Positions 6,537-14,143 of a stretch of DNA of 18,339 bases are shown here, in pieces (the stretch's first letter is position 1; each line of letters opens with the position of its first letter). Source of the DNA: Kordiimonadaceae bacterium UBA4441 (lineage in GTDB: Bacteria; Pseudomonadota; Alphaproteobacteria; Sphingomonadales; Emcibacteraceae). A model generated the notes under the pieces. That model ran no database searches. It saw nothing but the letters and a program-made list of their open reading frames with translations, and had not been told where the DNA came from. A program made the translations under genes and the position numbers. The stretch lies in assembly GCA_002390425.1 (NCBI GenBank), contig DGPL01000015.1, forward strand, positions 1 to 18,339, read 5' to 3'.

Positions 6537-7524
6537 GCGCGTTGAAATCAGCCTTCTTCGCTGATTTTGCCGCATTCATTTGATTGTGAACCGCATCATT
6601 ATAACTCTCTTCTGGGTTACAATAAATCACACCGCAAACGACCGGAAAATCCGGTGCCGTTAATTCCACAAGCATATGTGCCATCATTTTATTGGTTTCA
6701 TCATGAACAAGGATATCATCTTCCTTTACGCCATTTTCACCAATCGTCACAATTTCAAGGGCAAATTTTTCAAGATTAAAAACAAGTCCCTTGTCTTTTT
6801 CTTTTCCGAAAATCATCCGCTCGCCATGCACTGCGTGAATTTGCGAATTAGCCGCCGTTTTCTTTTGTGTGAACTGATCAAATGTACCATCATTAAACAC
6901 AATACAGTTTTGGAAAATTTCAACGAAAGATGCACCTTTATGATCTTTCGCCCGTTCAAGCGTAATTGGTAATGCTTTAAGTGCCGTGTCAATACCACGC
7001 GCAACAAACCGCGCCCCAGCCCCAAGTGCAAACGAACATGGCGAAAGCGGCAAATCAACGGACCCCATGGGTGTTGAAGGGGTTTTTGAACCTGGTTTCG
7101 ATGTTGGTGAATATTGTCCTTTGGTCAGTCCATAAATTTCGTTATTAAATAACATGATCTGCATATCCACATTACGCCGAAGCACATGAAGCATATGATT
7201 ACCACCAATACTAAGACCGTCACCGTCACCCGTTACCAACCAAACGTCAAGATCAGGGTTTGCAAGCTTAACACCCGTTGCCACCGCTGGCGCACGGCCA
7301 TGGATCGTATGGAACCCATAAGTTTCAACATAATATGGAAAACGTGATGAACAGCCGATACCGGAGACGAAAACCGTATTTTCCGGTGTTGCACCAATAT
7401 TCGCAAGGGTCATTTGGACGCTTTTAAGAATAGCATAATCACCACAACCCGGGCACCAGCGCACTTCTTGGTCGGTTTCAAAATCTTTAAAAGTCAATTT
7501 TTTAACGTCAGTTTGTTCATTCAT
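6502..7524 (-). CDS. korB: 2-oxoacid:ferredoxin oxidoreductase, beta subunit (probably 2-oxoglutarate specific)
   Basis: 340 residues. It binds thiamine diphosphate and an Fe-S cluster, and with KorA oxidises a 2-oxoacid (most likely 2-oxoglutarate) and CoA to the acyl-CoA, CO2 and reduced ferredoxin. Visible motifs are WCPGCGDY (23-30), GIGCSSR (55-61), the TPP/Mg motif TGDGDGLSIGGNH (98-110) and NNEIYGLTKGQYSPTS (127-142). Cys24, Cys27, Cys58 and Cys207 (FQNC) fit the expected 4Fe-4S ligands. The start ATG at 7524 has AGGAG 7 nt upstream and overlaps the korA stop (ATGA), so the two are translationally coupled. A longer frame that starts inside korA is ignored. The 3' end overlaps the broken DUF3592 gene by 35 nt. 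The specific substrate is inferred from family resemblance. Confidence 0.93.
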   Translation of the reverse strand: MNEQTDVKKLTFKDFETDQEVRWCPGCGDYAILKSVQMTLANIGATPENTVFVSGIGCSSRFPYYVETYGFHTIHGRAPAVATGVKLANPDLDVWLVTGDGDGLSIGGNHMLHVLRRNVDMQIMLFNNEIYGLTKGQYSPTSKPGSKTPSTPMGSVDLPLSPCSFALGAGARFVARGIDTALKALPITLERAKDHKGASFVEIFQNCIVFNDGTFDQFTQKKTAANSQIHAVHGERMIFGKEKDKGLVFNLEKFALEIVTIGENGVKEDDILVHDETNKMMAHMLVELTAPDFPVVCGVIYCNPEESYNDAVHNQMNAAKSAKKADFNALIRQGRTWIVD

Positions 7525-9386
7525 GACGCATCTCCTGCTTGTTCGCGGATACAATCTAAAATCTCTGTAATTTTAAATGGCTGTCCAGTCACTTTAGTTA
7601 ATGAATAAGCATCAAGCAAATATTCCGCTCTAAGGAGCTTATTCATTTGCCCTTTATTCATTTCTGCAACGATAACCTTGTCATAACTCTTAAGTAAACG
7701 TTCAAGGTTACGCGGTAATGGCCAAATATTACCAATATGTATGTGTGATACATCAATGTTTTCTGCACGGGCACGTTTTACGGCTTGATGAATTGCACCT
7801 CTGGTTGATCCCCATCCAACAACCGCAAGCTTTCCGCCTTCTGTTCCAAGTGATACGGATTGTTCCGGCATATCATTTGCAATATTCGCAATTTTTTCAG
7901 CACGGGTATCTGTCATCAATTGGTGGTTTTTTGGATCATATGAAATATGTCCACTATCATAATCTTTTTCGATACCGCCAATACGGTGCAGCAAACCTGG
8001 CGTACCCGGTTTAACCCAAGGACGCGCCAATGTTTCTGGATCACGTTTAAAGGGATGGAAATCTTCCGTATCCGTGTGATGTTTTACAGGAAATTTTTCA
8101 AGCTTATTAATATCCGGTAATTTCCATGGTTCGGATGCGTTACCGATATAACCATCAGAAAGCACCATAACTGGTGTCATATATTTAGTCGCAATTCGAA
8201 CCGCTTCAATACCAACATCAAAACAGTCTTGTGGATTTGATGTCGCAAGAACCACAATCGATGAATCGCCATTACGGCCCCATACCGCTTGGAATAAATC
8301 GGATTGTTCCGTTTTTGTCGGCAGACCGGTTGACGGCCCCGCACGCTGAACATCAACAACAATAAGCGGCAATTCCGTACTGATCGCAAGACCAATTGCC
8401 TCAGTCTTAAGCGCGATGCCAGGACCAGAACTTGATGTTACACCAAGGTTACCGGCAAAAGATGCACCAATTGCGCCACAAATGGCCGCAATCTCGTCTT
8501 CCGCTTGGAAGGTCATGACGCCAAATTCTTTTAATCCGGATAAAGTATGAAGCAATGTTGATGCTGGCGTAATTGGATATGAGCCAAGCATTAATGAAAT
8601 GTCACCAAGTTGTGATCCCGCGACAAGCCCCCATGCAAGCGCCTGATTGCCGTTAACGGTGCGATATTCTCCGGCCTCTTCTACTTCATGCTTACCAATA
8701 CTATAGCGACGCAGTTCACCGGACACTTCGACCGTTTCACCATATGCATGTCCCGCATTAACGGCCGCGATATTGGCTTTCGCCACATCGGGTATCTTTT
8801 TAAATTTTTGCTCTAACCAATCCGTGATCGGCTTACGGTCACGACCAAACATCCAAAGAACAAGCCCGAGTGTCCACATATTTTTAGAACGAAGGGCATC
8901 CTTTTTTCCAAGGCCAAATTCTTTAACGGATTCAAGCGTCATCTTGGTGATATCAAGTTTTTGAACCTGATATCCATCAAGGGTGTTATCTTCAAGCGGA
9001 TTACTATCATAACCCGCTTTATCAAGGTTACGTTTATTAAAGGCCCCTTCATCAAGGATAATAATGCCACCTTCTTTTAATCCTGCAAGACTGACTTTAA
9101 GCGCGGCTGGGTTCATCGCAACCAATACGTCCGGCTCGTCGCCTGCCGTTGAAACTTCAACGGAACCAAAGTTTATTTGAAACGCACTAACACCGAATGT
9201 TGTGCCAACAGGGGCGCGAATTTCAGCCGGAAAATCGGGAAACGTAGATAAATCGCTTCCTTCGAGCGCGGTCACGACTGAAAATTGAGTTCCAGTAAGC
9301 TGCATTCCATCACCGGAATCACCGGCAAATCGGATACATACGGAATCCATTTCATCGAAATTTCCAGCAGGTGTTTGCTCGTTCAT
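7521..9386 (-). CDS. korA: 2-oxoacid:ferredoxin oxidoreductase, fused gamma-alpha subunit
   Basis: 621 residues, typical of the fused gamma-alpha KorA. The gamma domain is at about 14-195, with FAGDSGDGMQLTG (20-32) and IRAPVGTTFGVS (57-68). The alpha (pyrimidine-binding) domain is at about 240-600, with GSYPITPAS (268-276), EDEIAA (296-301), SSSGPG (318-323) and QRAGPSTGLPTKTEQSDL (347-364). With KorB it forms the cytoplasmic ferredoxin-reducing 2-oxoacid oxidoreductase, which can stand in for or add to 2-oxoglutarate dehydrogenase in the TCA cycle. The start ATG at 9386 has AAGGA 7 nt upstream. A weak promoter candidate on the minus strand is TATATA (9423-9428) with GTGAAA 16 nt further upstream. 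No ferredoxin gene is adjacent. Confidence 0.95.
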   Translation of the reverse strand: MNEQTPAGNFDEMDSVCIRFAGDSGDGMQLTGTQFSVVTALEGSDLSTFPDFPAEIRAPVGTTFGVSAFQINFGSVEVSTAGDEPDVLVAMNPAALKVSLAGLKEGGIIILDEGAFNKRNLDKAGYDSNPLEDNTLDGYQVQKLDITKMTLESVKEFGLGKKDALRSKNMWTLGLVLWMFGRDRKPITDWLEQKFKKIPDVAKANIAAVNAGHAYGETVEVSGELRRYSIGKHEVEEAGEYRTVNGNQALAWGLVAGSQLGDISLMLGSYPITPASTLLHTLSGLKEFGVMTFQAEDEIAAICGAIGASFAGNLGVTSSSGPGIALKTEAIGLAISTELPLIVVDVQRAGPSTGLPTKTEQSDLFQAVWGRNGDSSIVVLATSNPQDCFDVGIEAVRIATKYMTPVMVLSDGYIGNASEPWKLPDINKLEKFPVKHHTDTEDFHPFKRDPETLARPWVKPGTPGLLHRIGGIEKDYDSGHISYDPKNHQLMTDTRAEKIANIANDMPEQSVSLGTEGGKLAVVGWGSTRGAIHQAVKRARAENIDVSHIHIGNIWPLPRNLERLLKSYDKVIVAEMNKGQMNKLLRAEYLLDAYSLTKVTGQPFKITEILDCIREQAGDAS

Positions 9387-9573
9387 ACTCTAGTCCTTAT
9401 TCAGTAAAAATAACATGATCTATATATAGTTACTTTTTTCACAATTTCACGCATAAACTTGATGCATAAATTATTTGCTGTTCATTTAAACGAAAAACCA
9501 TTATTTATCAACCAAAGTTCGCTTAATTTGCCACACATTTCTTTTTTAGAACATTACCATAAGTCATTATAAA

Positions 9574-10911
9574 ATGTTAGAAGACAACCATAATAGCAAA
9601 ATTTCACGTGAAATGTGGCAAATCGCCGTACCGGCCGTGCTTGCAAACCTTTCGACACCGCTTCTTGGTTTAAGCGATAGTTTTATTATGGGCCATATGC
9701 CTCATGAGCGATATTTGGCCGCGGTTGCCCTTGGGTCTATATTTTTTTCAATCCTTTATAACGGCGTTAATTTCCTTCGCATGGGCACTACTGGATTATC
9801 GGCGCAAGCTTACGGCCGCAGCGATGATTTATCCTTAAATCAACTGTTCATACGTGGATGCATCAGTGCCGCGATTATCGGTCTTTTATTCATTGGTTTA
9901 CAGAACTTATTAGCGCATTTTTTCTTTATGTTTATGGCCGCGGAAGAAAGTGTCACGTCCCTCACCGCATTATATTTTTCCATTCGTATCTGGGGCGCAC
10001 CATTTGCCTTAATGAATTATGTGGCCTCTGGTTGGCTTCTTGGCATTGGGCGGGCACGCGAAGTGCTTTATATCCATCTATACATGAATATAAGTAATAT
10101 ACTTTTGAATTTCTTGTTTGTTTATAGCTTCGATATGACAGCAGACGGTGTTGCCCTTGGCACCGTACTATCAGAAACAAGCGCTTTTGCGGTCGCCCTT
10201 TATTATGTATTACGAGAAAACAAACATAATTCAAAACTTCCGCTACTTGGGGCAGATACACTTACTCGCATTATGGAATTATCTGCGTTCAAGAAACTCT
10301 TTTCCTTAAACCGCGATATATTTATTCGCACCATGTGCTTAACATTGACACTTGCTAGCTTCACTTTGCTCGGCACCCGCTTTGGTACAGAAATTCTTGC
10401 GGCAAATGCCGTCCTAATGAATTTACAGCATATGACATCTTATGGCCTTGATGGTTTCGCGCAGGCCGCTGAAGTTTTGGTCGGTAAAGAAATCGGCCGC
10501 AAATCAAAAGTAAAGCTTCGCGCGGCCGTGATTATATCCAGTAAATATGCAATCCTTACCGCTCTTGTCTTTACACTCTTTTATTATTTCTTCGGTGAAA
10601 TACTGATTAATGCGCTTACTAATATCGAAGTCATCCTCACCATTTCATCCGATTATTTGATTTGGGTAATCATATTACCAATCTTATCAATCTGGAGCTT
10701 CCAACTTGATGGTATTTTCATTGGCGCCACAGCCGGCAGCGACATGCGAAACGGCATGATTATATCCATGATTACTTATGTTGTCTGTATTTATACCCTA
10801 TTGCCGCTCTATCAAAACCATGGCCTTTGGGCAGCCTATGCCATCTTCATTGTTATGCGCGCCTTAACCTTAGCCGTGAAATACCCATCCATAGAAAAAC
10901 GCGCCATATAA
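9574..10911 (+). CDS. MATE family efflux transporter, DinF type
   Basis: 445 residues, normal length, with twelve predicted membrane segments. The N-terminus has ISREMWQIAVPAVLANLSTP followed by LGLSDSFIMGH, and FLRMGTTGLSAQAYGR (about 66-81) is characteristic of the DinF branch. The second half repeats the fold, with LQHMTSYGLDGFAQAAEVLVG and IGATAGSDMRNGM. It is expected to export organic cations or toxic compounds across the inner membrane, driven by H+ or Na+; the substrate is not predictable. It is divergent from korA with 187 nt between them. No Shine-Dalgarno precedes the ATG at 9574, and the next in-frame ATG (9613) has none either, so the start is only moderately sure. Codons 10-14 contain a parS-like palindrome. 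Confidence 0.92.
   Translation: MLEDNHNSKISREMWQIAVPAVLANLSTPLLGLSDSFIMGHMPHERYLAAVALGSIFFSILYNGVNFLRMGTTGLSAQAYGRSDDLSLNQLFIRGCISAAIIGLLFIGLQNLLAHFFFMFMAAEESVTSLTALYFSIRIWGAPFALMNYVASGWLLGIGRAREVLYIHLYMNISNILLNFLFVYSFDMTADGVALGTVLSETSAFAVALYYVLRENKHNSKLPLLGADTLTRIMELSAFKKLFSLNRDIFIRTMCLTLTLASFTLLGTRFGTEILAANAVLMNLQHMTSYGLDGFAQAAEVLVGKEIGRKSKVKLRAAVIISSKYAILTALVFTLFYYFFGEILINALTNIEVILTISSDYLIWVIILPILSIWSFQLDGIFIGATAGSDMRNGMIISMITYVVCIYTLLPLYQNHGLWAAYAIFIVMRALTLAVKYPSIEKRAI
9601..9614. promoter_or_regulatory. parS-like ParB-binding palindrome inside the MATE gene
   Basis: ATTTCACGTGAAAT is a perfect 14 bp palindrome. Its inner 12 bp, TTTCACGTGAAA, are identical to the core of the bacterial parS consensus TGTTTCACGTGAAACA; the two outer base pairs on each side differ. 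A given 12-mer has roughly a 1 in 900 chance of occurring in 18 kb. parS sites often lie inside coding regions, usually in the origin-proximal part of the chromosome. No other match was found here; other CACGTG hexamers (for example near 1148 and 14896) lack the flanks. It encodes ISREM of the transporter, so coincidence is possible. Confidence 0.5.
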
Positions 10912-10914
10912 TAT

Positions 10915-10943
10915 TTGAAAAACAACATTTTTCTCGCTATAAT
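10915..10943 (+). promoter_or_regulatory. Sigma70-type promoter for the TPR/TonB-C gene
   Basis: TTGAAA (10915-10920), 17 nt, TATAAT (10938-10943): five of six matches at -35, six of six at -10 and ideal spacing. A start near 10950 would give a leader of about 22 nt with GGGGGA just before the ATG. This is the best housekeeping-type promoter in the window. It begins right after the MATE stop codon. Confidence 0.7.
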
Positions 10944-10971
10944 TTTCAAGTAATCAAATTTGGGGGAAATG

Positions 10972-12075
10972 ATGCTCAAAAAAATCCTTATTTTTTCAAT
11001 TTTACTCATGTCTTCTGCCTTTGCTGACGAAGCAGCGGATAAGGCAGAGTTTAAAAAACTTTATGCTGAGTTCAATGACCTATATGCAAATTCAGAAGAT
11101 ATAAAACCGATTATTGAGGTAGCCACAAAACTATATGAGATAGCGCCAAAAACGTATGGCAGATTTCATATGAATACGGCCGTTGTAACTTATAACCTTG
11201 CAGCGCTTTATGATGAGGCAGGAGGTACACACGCGAATTCTTCAGAAAGAAAAGCAGTAGAATTATATAAAAAATATTTTAAAATACTGGACCGTTTAAA
11301 TACACCAAAAGACGCATCTTATCTTGAACAATACAAAAAGTTTGTCATAGCAGAGTTTAATAATTTTAACGTATCCTCAAATCATAAATACGCAGAAAAT
11401 GCATTAAAATTAGCCTATTCAATCAACCTTTCAAGTTTAGAAATTGCCGATTTTGAATATTTAATCGCCTATCAAAGATTTATTACCGAAGAATACGAAA
11501 AAGCATTACATGATTTCATGAAGGCAAAAGATTATTACATTCATGTATATGGTGAGAACAATGCAAAGGTAGGACGAAGCATTCAATATATTGCAACAAT
11601 AAATCTAAAGAATAATAATTTTGAAGTCGCTGAAGAAAATTACTTGAAAGCTATTGATATATATCAAAAAATGGAACCACAAATTTATAAAATGACTAAT
11701 GATGCATTTCTAGGTTTGTCCAGCATTTATTTACAACAAAAAAGATTTGATGATATCGACACGCTTCGATTACATCTAATTGAAACAGGTGCATACGCTG
11801 ATGATTTAGAGTATTTACCTATCGTAAGATTCAATCCATCCTATCCCTCGGTTGCAGCAGAAAATGGATAAGAAGGCTGGGCGTTAGTTTCTTTCACAGT
11901 AAATACTGAAGGAGAAACAGAAAATGTTATAATTTTAAAATCTTCCCATAAAATGTTTGAAAAAAATTCAGTGAAAGCAGCCGAAAAATATCGCTATGTT
12001 CCGCGTAAAGAAAACGGAAAAAGAGTGCTCGTTCATGATGTAAAAGTTAGAATTGAATACAAATTAGCTTCATAA
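10972..12075 (+). pseudogene. Exported TPR-like protein with C-terminal TonB domain, interrupted by in-frame TAA
   Basis: A single frame runs from ATG 10972 to TAA 12073-12075 (368 codons), with an extra TAA at 11869-11871. The N-terminus MLKKILIFSILLMSSAFA is a Sec signal peptide. The middle is helical with tetratricopeptide-like repeats (for example YEKALHDFMKAKDYYI and FEVAEENYLKAIDIYQ). PIVRFNPSYPSVAAENG leads straight into the stop. The same frame then continues EGWALVSFTVNTEGETENV, ILKSSHKMF and YRYVPRKENGKRV, which is the TonB C-terminal fold; its YP...EGxxxxxFxV signature spans the stop. A single change in AAA, CAA or GAA would make this TAA. Upstream, ATG 10969 abuts the Shine-Dalgarno, so 10972 is preferred. 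Without read-through the product is about 299 residues and lacks the TonB domain. It is convergent with thiG, 18 nt apart. Confidence 0.78.
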
Positions 12076-12093
12076 ACCTAAAAAATACTAATC

Positions 12094-12864
12094 CTAAATC
12101 AATCCGGCCAGCGGTGATGATGGATCGGCGTAAAGTTTCTTTGGCATTCGGCCACTTAAATAAGCGTCCCTGCCCGCTTTCACGGCATTATTCATCGCGC
12201 GCGCCATTCTAATGGGGTCTTTGGCTTCGGCGATCGCCGTGTTCATAAGTACCGCATCACACCCAAGTTCCATCGCCTGTGCCGCTTCGGATGCGGTTCC
12301 GACGCCCGCATCAACGAGCACGGGGACATTTGCCTGTTCCACGATAATACGGATACCAACAGGGTTTTGAATACCCAGTCCCGACCCAATTGGTGCGCCA
12401 AGCGGCATAATCGCGCAGCAGCCGATGTCTTCAAGAATTTTTGCCTGAATTGGGTCATCATTACAGTAAACCATAACCTGGAACCCTTCTTTGATAAGCG
12501 TCTTCGCCGCTTCAACGGTTTCCGGCATGTTTGGATAAAGCGTTTTTTGATCGCCAAGCACTTCAAGCTTCACCAGATCCCAACCGCCCGCTTCACGAGC
12601 AAGTCTTAATGTGCGCACCGCATCGTCCCCGGTGAAGCATCCTGCCGTGTTAGGAAGAAACGTATATTTTTTCGGATCCAAATAATCGACGAGCATCGGC
12701 TCACCCGGATTTGAGATATTAACGCGGCGCACAGCCACGGTGACAATTTCCGCACCCGATGCCTCAACGGCTAATTTTGTTTCATCAAAATCTTTATATT
12801 TACCCGTACCAACGATAAGGCGAGAATTATATTCTTTGCCCGCGATTGTTAATGTGTCGCTCAT
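12094..12864 (-). CDS. thiG: Thiazole synthase ThiG
   Basis: 256 residues, the usual length. ThiG builds the thiazole phosphate moiety of thiamine from deoxyxylulose 5-phosphate, a glycine-derived imine and sulfur carried on ThiS. It is a cytoplasmic TIM barrel. Recognised segments are LIVGTGKYKDFDET (16-29), VRRVN (45-49), NTAGCFTGDDAVR (72-84), LVKLEVLGD (97-105) with the Schiff-base Lys99, and MPLGAPIGSGLGIQNP. The C-terminal phosphate-binding strands are VLVDAGVGTASEAAQAMELG and VLMNTAIAEAKDP. It follows thiS by 29 nt on the same strand. Only an A-rich GA element precedes the ATG at 12864. thiO, thiC and thiE are not nearby. High certainty. Confidence 0.97.
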   Translation of the reverse strand: MSDTLTIAGKEYNSRLIVGTGKYKDFDETKLAVEASGAEIVTVAVRRVNISNPGEPMLVDYLDPKKYTFLPNTAGCFTGDDAVRTLRLAREAGGWDLVKLEVLGDQKTLYPNMPETVEAAKTLIKEGFQVMVYCNDDPIQAKILEDIGCCAIMPLGAPIGSGLGIQNPVGIRIIVEQANVPVLVDAGVGTASEAAQAMELGCDAVLMNTAIAEAKDPIRMARAMNNAVKAGRDAYLSGRMPKKLYADPSSPLAGLI

Positions 12865-12893
12865 GTCTTTTTTAAATCCGTTTTATTATATCT

Positions 12894-13097
12894 TCAGCCA
12901 CCACCAATGAAATGAACAATTTCTAAGTTATCACCATCACCAACCGTTACATCGCCAAATGTAGTTTTGGGAACGATTTCGCGGTTATGCTCAATGGCAA
13001 CTTTGTCATGTTCAATTTCAAACTTTGACAATAATTCAAGAAGAGGTAAAGCCTCTTTTAAACTATGTGTGTCGCCGTTTATGGTTACATTTATCAT
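12894..13097 (-). CDS. thiS: Sulfur carrier protein ThiS
   Basis: 67 residues starting MINVTINGDTH and ending HFIGGG. The terminal Gly-Gly is adenylated and thiocarboxylated to hand sulfur to ThiG in thiazole synthesis. It is a small ubiquitin-like beta-grasp protein with the typical segments LLELLSKFEIEHDKVAIEHN and GDNLEIVHFIGGG. The frame stays open upstream to 13133, but the ATG at 13097 has AAGG about 8 nt upstream and gives the normal family length. An adjacent ATG at 13100 is nearly as good. It forms a two-gene unit with thiG. Confidence 0.93.
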   Translation of the reverse strand: MINVTINGDTHSLKEALPLLELLSKFEIEHDKVAIEHNREIVPKTTFGDVTVGDGDNLEIVHFIGGG

Positions 13098-13147
13098 CAT
13101 TAATGCCTTTAATTTCATAATGACTGTTTTCAAATCACATTTAAAGT

Positions 13148-13178
13148 ATTATATACATATCTAACGATAATAAGTCAG
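13148..13178 (-). promoter_or_regulatory. Candidate thiS-thiG promoter
   Basis: On the minus strand TATAAT (13148-13153) is preceded 19 nt upstream by CTGACT (13173-13178). Reading the overlapping TATATA as the -10 gives 17 nt. The start site would leave a leader of only about 40 nt before thiS, too short for a TPP riboswitch. The element overlaps the 5' region of the divergent aroQ gene. Confidence 0.4.
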
Positions 13179-13187
13179 CAGGGAAAT

Positions 13188-13628
13188 ATGACAAAATCGA
13201 TATTGGTGATTAATGGTCCCAATTTAAATCTTCTTGGGACGCGCGAACCAGAAATATATGGTGCTGAAACCCTTGACGATATCAAAGATAACATGACGGC
13301 TAAGGCTGGGAAACTAAAGTTATCCATCGATTTTCGTCAAAGCAATATCGAAGGTGATATCGTCAATTGGATACAAGAGGCCCGAGAAAACCATGATGCT
13401 ATCGTGATTAATGCTGGTGCCCTCACCCATACATCGGTTGCGATAATGGATGCACTCCTTGCCGTTGACACACCCTGCGTCGAAGTACATTTATCAAATA
13501 TTTTTAAACGCGAAGAATTCCGCCATCATTCCTATATATCATCCGCCGCTGTTGGGATGATCACCGGGTTTGGTGCGGTTGGATATTTAATGGCGGTTGA
13601 CGCCGTTTCTGATATACTCTCTGAATAA
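13188..13628 (+). CDS. aroQ: 3-dehydroquinate dehydratase, type II
   Basis: 146 residues, the normal size of the dodecameric type II enzyme. It dehydrates 3-dehydroquinate to 3-dehydroshikimate in the shikimate pathway in the cytoplasm. Active-site segments are INGPNLNLLGTREPEIYG (8-25) with Arg19 and Tyr24, INAGALTHTS (74-83) with Asn76 and His81, and EVHLSNIFKREEFRHHS (99-115) with His101 and Arg112. The ATG at 13188 has AGGGA just upstream. It is divergent from thiS and leads the aroQ-accB-accC-aat cluster, with 41 nt to accB. This order is common in alphaproteobacteria. Confidence 0.97.
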   Translation: MTKSILVINGPNLNLLGTREPEIYGAETLDDIKDNMTAKAGKLKLSIDFRQSNIEGDIVNWIQEARENHDAIVINAGALTHTSVAIMDALLAVDTPCVEVHLSNIFKREEFRHHSYISSAAVGMITGFGAVGYLMAVDAVSDILSE

Positions 13629-13669
13629 TTCAACACAAACCATAGTAAATAATAAAAGGATTACACATA

Positions 13670-14131
13670 ATGGCAAAAATGCAAGTAGACACAAAGTTAA
13701 TTCGTGAACTCGCTGATATGCTTAATGACACCGATTTATCTGAAATCGAAGTGGAAGACGGTGAACGTAAAATCAAATTATCACGAGGTGGATCTATGGT
13801 CAAAGTCGCCGCACCTGCGGCAGCACCAATGGCGGCACCTGCTGCTGCTCCTGCGGCAGAAGCGGAAGCACCCGCAGAGATTTCACCTGCCGATCATCCA
13901 GGAACAGTTTTCTCGCCAATGGTTGGTACTATATATACATCGCCTGATCCAACAGCGGACGTATTCATCAAAGTGGGTGATAAGGTTGCGGCTGGTCAAA
14001 CAATCCTTATTGTTGAAGCAATGAAAGTGATGAACCAGATTCACGCTGCGAAAGCCGGAACGGTAAAATCTATCTTTGTTGAAAACGAGCAGCCGGTAGA
14101 ATACGGCGAGCCACTCGTCATAATAGAATAA
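13670..14131 (+). CDS. accB: Biotin carboxyl carrier protein of acetyl-CoA carboxylase
   Basis: 153 residues. It carries carboxybiotin between biotin carboxylase and the carboxyltransferase in the first step of fatty acid synthesis. The N-terminal helical and strand region (1-42) is followed by an Ala/Pro-rich flexible linker (about 47-72) and the biotinyl domain (77-153). VEAMKVMNQI holds the biotinylated Lys119, and SPDPTADVFIKVGD is the thumb that marks acetyl-CoA carboxylase carriers. The ATG at 13670 is preceded by AAAGGA. accC follows after 12 nt. The linker repeats (AAPMAAPAAAPAAE) are normal for this family. Confidence 0.97.
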   Translation: MAKMQVDTKLIRELADMLNDTDLSEIEVEDGERKIKLSRGGSMVKVAAPAAAPMAAPAAAPAAEAEAPAEISPADHPGTVFSPMVGTIYTSPDPTADVFIKVGDKVAAGQTILIVEAMKVMNQIHAAKAGTVKSIFVENEQPVEYGEPLVIIE

Positions 14132-14143
14132 TGGGTGTAAATA

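Noticed and set aside
13098..13187. Possible TPP riboswitch upstream of thiS-thiG
   Set aside because: Only 90 nt separate thiS from aroQ and the promoter candidate leaves a leader of about 40 nt, too short for a THI element; no conserved THI core seen.
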